DNA of 64,000 bases, from the NCBI GenBank assembly GCA_902825875.1, contig CADECP010000028.1, positions 36,353 to 100,352 on the forward strand, in the 5' to 3' direction. The position numbers and the translations under genes were made by a program. Shown here one piece after another: positions 62,050 through 64,000 of the stretch. Numbering within the stretch: position 1 is the first letter of the stretch; each line of letters starts with the position of its first letter. Source of the stretch: an uncultured Acidobacteriota bacterium (lineage in GTDB: Bacteria; Acidobacteriota; Blastocatellia; RBC074). The notes under the pieces are model-generated. The model made no database searches. It was not told where the DNA came from and worked only from the letters and a program-made list of their open reading frames with translations.

Positions 62050-62595
62050 ATGCCCAAACCGGATTCGCCAGAACCTGCCATCAGCCAGATAGAAAAACTG
62101 TTTCTGGACATCTTCCCCCAGATTCCAATAGCCGTCCGCCAGGCCTGCCAGAACCTGAGCCACTATCCCGACCAAACGGAATTCGACGGCCTTGTCAGCC
62201 GAATTGTGATGCTGTTGATTGACAACGACTTTCACACGCTGCGTTCGTTCGACAACCGGTCAGAGCCGCAAACCTGGCTGTTCACCATTGCCAAACGGTT
62301 AATCCTGCGTCGGCTGAAAACGCAGAAACGGGAACTGCCGTTGGAAGATTTCTCGCCGGATTCTTTCGCCGCTCAGCCGGAACAGGAGAAGAACCTGCTC
62401 TCAGAAGAACAAGAAAAGCTTTTGCTCGCGGCTATCGGCAAGTTGACCGAGCACGAGCGAAAGCTCTTTTACCTGATTGCCGGGGGATTGAATGGAGAGG
62501 AAATAGCAAAAGAACTGGGGATCAAGAAAGAGTCGGTCTACCCTGAGAAAAGCGCGCTAATAAAGAAGCTTAAAAATATCATCAATGCCGGGTGA
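62050..62595 (+). CDS. RNA polymerase sigma factor (ECF-like sigma-70)
   Basis: A 181-residue sigma factor with region 2 (about 45-95: FDGLVSRIVMLLIDNDFHTL, FDNRSEPQTWLFTIAKRLIL) and region 4 (about 120-175: AAIGKLTEHERKLFYLIAGG, LNGEEIAKELGIKKESVYPE). The WLFTIAKRLILRRLK segment is the usual end of region 2.4. Region 4 reads EEIAKELGIKKESVYPEKSA, with VYPEK in place of the usual V...R turn. AGAGGAG lies before the ATG. No anti-sigma gene follows; instead two A+T-rich genes of unknown function lie downstream on the same strand and could be its targets. Confidence 0.82.
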   Translation: MPKPDSPEPAISQIEKLFLDIFPQIPIAVRQACQNLSHYPDQTEFDGLVSRIVMLLIDNDFHTLRSFDNRSEPQTWLFTIAKRLILRRLKTQKRELPLEDFSPDSFAAQPEQEKNLLSEEQEKLLLAAIGKLTEHERKLFYLIAGGLNGEEIAKELGIKKESVYPEKSALIKKLKNIINAG

Positions 62596-62752
62596 GCTTT
62601 TTCGATGGTGGCCTAGAAAACGCGAAAACTTATTCACCAGAGCATTAAGGTTTTCGTTTGAGATTGCACTAAGAGTGTGACTAGGTCTTGATTAAATGGA
62701 TTGTCAATTGTCGTTGATAATAACAAAAGTCAACAGAAGGAGATTATTTCTT

Positions 62753-63523
62753 ATGAGTACCAGAAGAGTTACGTTAGTCAGTGTCTTTGTGTTTCTTTGC
62801 CTGATTGTGGTTTTCGCTTTCAGAGGGAAATCGAAACAAGTTTATGAGTATCAGAAAACGCAACTATCAGTGGATATAAAACAATTGCCTCACGAAGGTG
62901 GTGTAATTCCGGTGGAAGTTCAGCGTGGAAAAATACAACTATCTGCACCTAATGAGATTGAGAGCTATTCTTGCGTAGTAAAGAATAATACGACTCAAGC
63001 TATTACGGCGTTGGCTCTTGAGTGGACTTTTACTGCTGATAATAACGGCAGGCCTACTAGCTTGTCTGGATATTCAGGGATGGACGCGATCTATCACCCG
63101 GACATTCAAGATTATAGAAAGTCTCGATCACTTGCGCCTGGTAGTGAAATCACGATGGATTCATCCAGTACTACATCTGTTCCGTTTCCCGCACGAATTA
63201 TAAAGGCGGAAGTTTCCTTGATATACGTCGAGTTTGCTAACAAAGACGTTATTGATCTTGATCCGAAGCATTACAGTTCAAAAACAACAAATGAAGAAAG
63301 AGAAGGAGCAGAGCGATGCAAGAAATGGTTGGCTCAACTCTACAAGCAACAAGGTAGAAGCTTAGAGGGGATAATATCATTGCTGCGGAGCGAATCATTT
63401 CCTACGGAATTAAGGCTAGACACGCATCCTTTACACCACGGTGCCAAAATGTACGGGAAATTTATACTTAGCCTCTCCGCTGGTAATCAGCAAGAGGCCA
63501 TAGAAAAATATCTTGGCCGATAA
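62753..63523 (+). CDS. Membrane-anchored protein of unknown function
   Basis: A 256-residue protein. The start at 62753 (MSTRRVTLVSVFVFL) has AAGGAG 9 bases upstream. One N-terminal anchor or signal (residues 5-23) precedes a beta-rich domain (about 45-155: VIPVEVQRGKIQLSAPNEIE, SYSCVVKNNTTQAITALALE, WTFTADNNGRP) that looks like an immunoglobulin-like fold, then a helical tail (KWLAQLYKQQGRSLEGIISL). No family is recognised. The codon use and base composition are clearly A+T-richer than in the rest of the window, suggesting recent acquisition. It lies 157 bases after the sigma factor and 36 before the Cys-rich protein. Confidence 0.7.
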   Translation: MSTRRVTLVSVFVFLCLIVVFAFRGKSKQVYEYQKTQLSVDIKQLPHEGGVIPVEVQRGKIQLSAPNEIESYSCVVKNNTTQAITALALEWTFTADNNGRPTSLSGYSGMDAIYHPDIQDYRKSRSLAPGSEITMDSSSTTSVPFPARIIKAEVSLIYVEFANKDVIDLDPKHYSSKTTNEEREGAERCKKWLAQLYKQQGRSLEGIISLLRSESFPTELRLDTHPLHHGAKMYGKFILSLSAGNQQEAIEKYLGR

Positions 63524-63559
63524 TCTGAAGGTAGGTAACCATTCAAAAGGAGATCAATT

Positions 63560-63874
63560 ATGCGGAAAAAAATTGGATTAACACTAATTGCTTTATTGCT
63601 GCTTAATGCGCCTGCTACATATTCCGTGCCAAGCTGTGATCACGTTCAAAGCTGTACTAAAACGAATATAACCGGTGGCTGTAAAATCGCTCTTGTGACG
63701 ATACAATGCGATGGTACTGAATGGTCTAAGAATCCTCTATGTACGACTGTGAACTATCCTTGCGTACAAGATTGCTGCTGTGAATGTTTATCGGATGGGT
63801 ACAATATTGGCTGGTGGGATCCTTGTATACAAACCTTGAGAAACGAATCCTTTCATTGCAATGGATGCGGCTAA
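63560..63874 (+). CDS. Small secreted cysteine-rich protein, unknown
   Basis: A 104-residue precursor with a clear signal peptide (residues 1-22, LLLLNAPATYS) and AAAAGGAGATC before the ATG. The mature part of about 82 residues holds 13 cysteines, including a cluster DCCCEC, plus several Trp and Gly residues (IGWWDPC, NGCG), and no recognised family. The odd number of cysteines leaves at least one free or intermolecular bond. It could be a disulfide-rich toxin or bacteriocin-like protein, a metal binder or an adhesin; none can be chosen from the sequence. It follows the A+T-rich anchored protein and probably shares its transcript. The last 126 bases of the window after it hold nothing recognised. 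Confidence 0.68.
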   Translation: MRKKIGLTLIALLLLNAPATYSVPSCDHVQSCTKTNITGGCKIALVTIQCDGTEWSKNPLCTTVNYPCVQDCCCECLSDGYNIGWWDPCIQTLRNESFHCNGCG

Positions 63875-64000
63875 GGTGATGATGCTATTTGTGTAGAGCA
63901 GTGTTGGTCTTGAGAAGCTAGTCGTGCCTTTCAGCGTATGCCTTAAATTCACGAGTTTGGACAAAGTTAGTTTGAGATGATGCCTTCTGCTACACAACGT

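Overview
The window looks like chromosomal DNA from an acidobacterium, most likely of the Blastocatellia (subdivision 4) type. This is an inference from gene content: an Oar-like TonB-dependent receptor, a TIGR03437-type secreted protein, a tandem pair of TIGR03436 'VWFA-related' proteins, a TPR/FG-GAP/ASPIC-UnbV protein, a Reg_prop/Y_Y_Y histidine kinase, and an E2-E1 fused 2-oxoglutarate dehydrogenase. Base composition is moderately G+C-rich, with A+T-richer patches at hicBA (5.7-6.1 kb), in the ATPase/TOPRIM pair (46.8-48.6 kb) and at the right end (62.6-64 kb).

Layout. 0-2 kb: 3' part of a TonB-dependent receptor, with a terminator. 2.1-7.9 kb: aa3-type cytochrome c oxidase cluster (cupredoxin-like lipoprotein, subunit II, subunit I, two subunit III-family proteins, subunit IV), interrupted by a hicBA toxin-antitoxin pair and two copies of a palindromic repeat. 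8-10.3 kb: TIGR03437 protein and a decayed glycosyltransferase pseudogene. 10.3-19.4 kb: sensor kinase, LuxR-type regulator, 1-Cys peroxiredoxin, single-domain response regulator and a 14-unit kelch-like surface protein. 19.5-26.3 kb: apbE (with a palindromic repeat read in frame), CBM9-like protein, glmS, glmU and an HtrA protease. 26.5-31.2 kb: two VWFA-related proteins. 31.2-38.1 kb: a tightly packed minus-strand run argS - VOC - DPP-IV peptidase - HigA-like - aroF - DUF433 - PIN-like, carrying antitoxin/toxin genes among housekeeping genes. 38.2 kb: tRNA-Glu(CUC) with terminator. 38.4-42.4 kb: small membrane/coiled-coil protein and the 2-oxoglutarate dehydrogenase fusion. 42.5-46.7 kb: methyltransferase, cyclase, Lrp/AsnC regulator, asnB.

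46.8-51 kb is the most defence-like part. An AAA/ABC-type ATPase is followed by a DUF4435 TOPRIM-like protein (a PARIS/AriAB-like arrangement). Beyond a small membrane protein and lepB lies a translationally coupled pair of unknown function whose second product has a caspase/C25/CHAT-like His-Cys dyad. 51-62 kb: FG-GAP/UnbV protein, five-fold PA14 protein, lactate permease, DUF4177-like protein, flippase-like and polytopic membrane proteins. 62-64 kb: sigma factor, then two A+T-rich secreted or anchored proteins of unknown function, one with 13 cysteines.

A theme across the window is the density of small repeats. At least five palindromic or inverted repeat families sit between genes. One palindrome is translated inside apbE. 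Heptanucleotide tandem arrays lie inside three coding genes, where they encode a signal-peptide core (PA14 protein) and a linker in argS. A seven-hairpin array shows compensatory stem changes.
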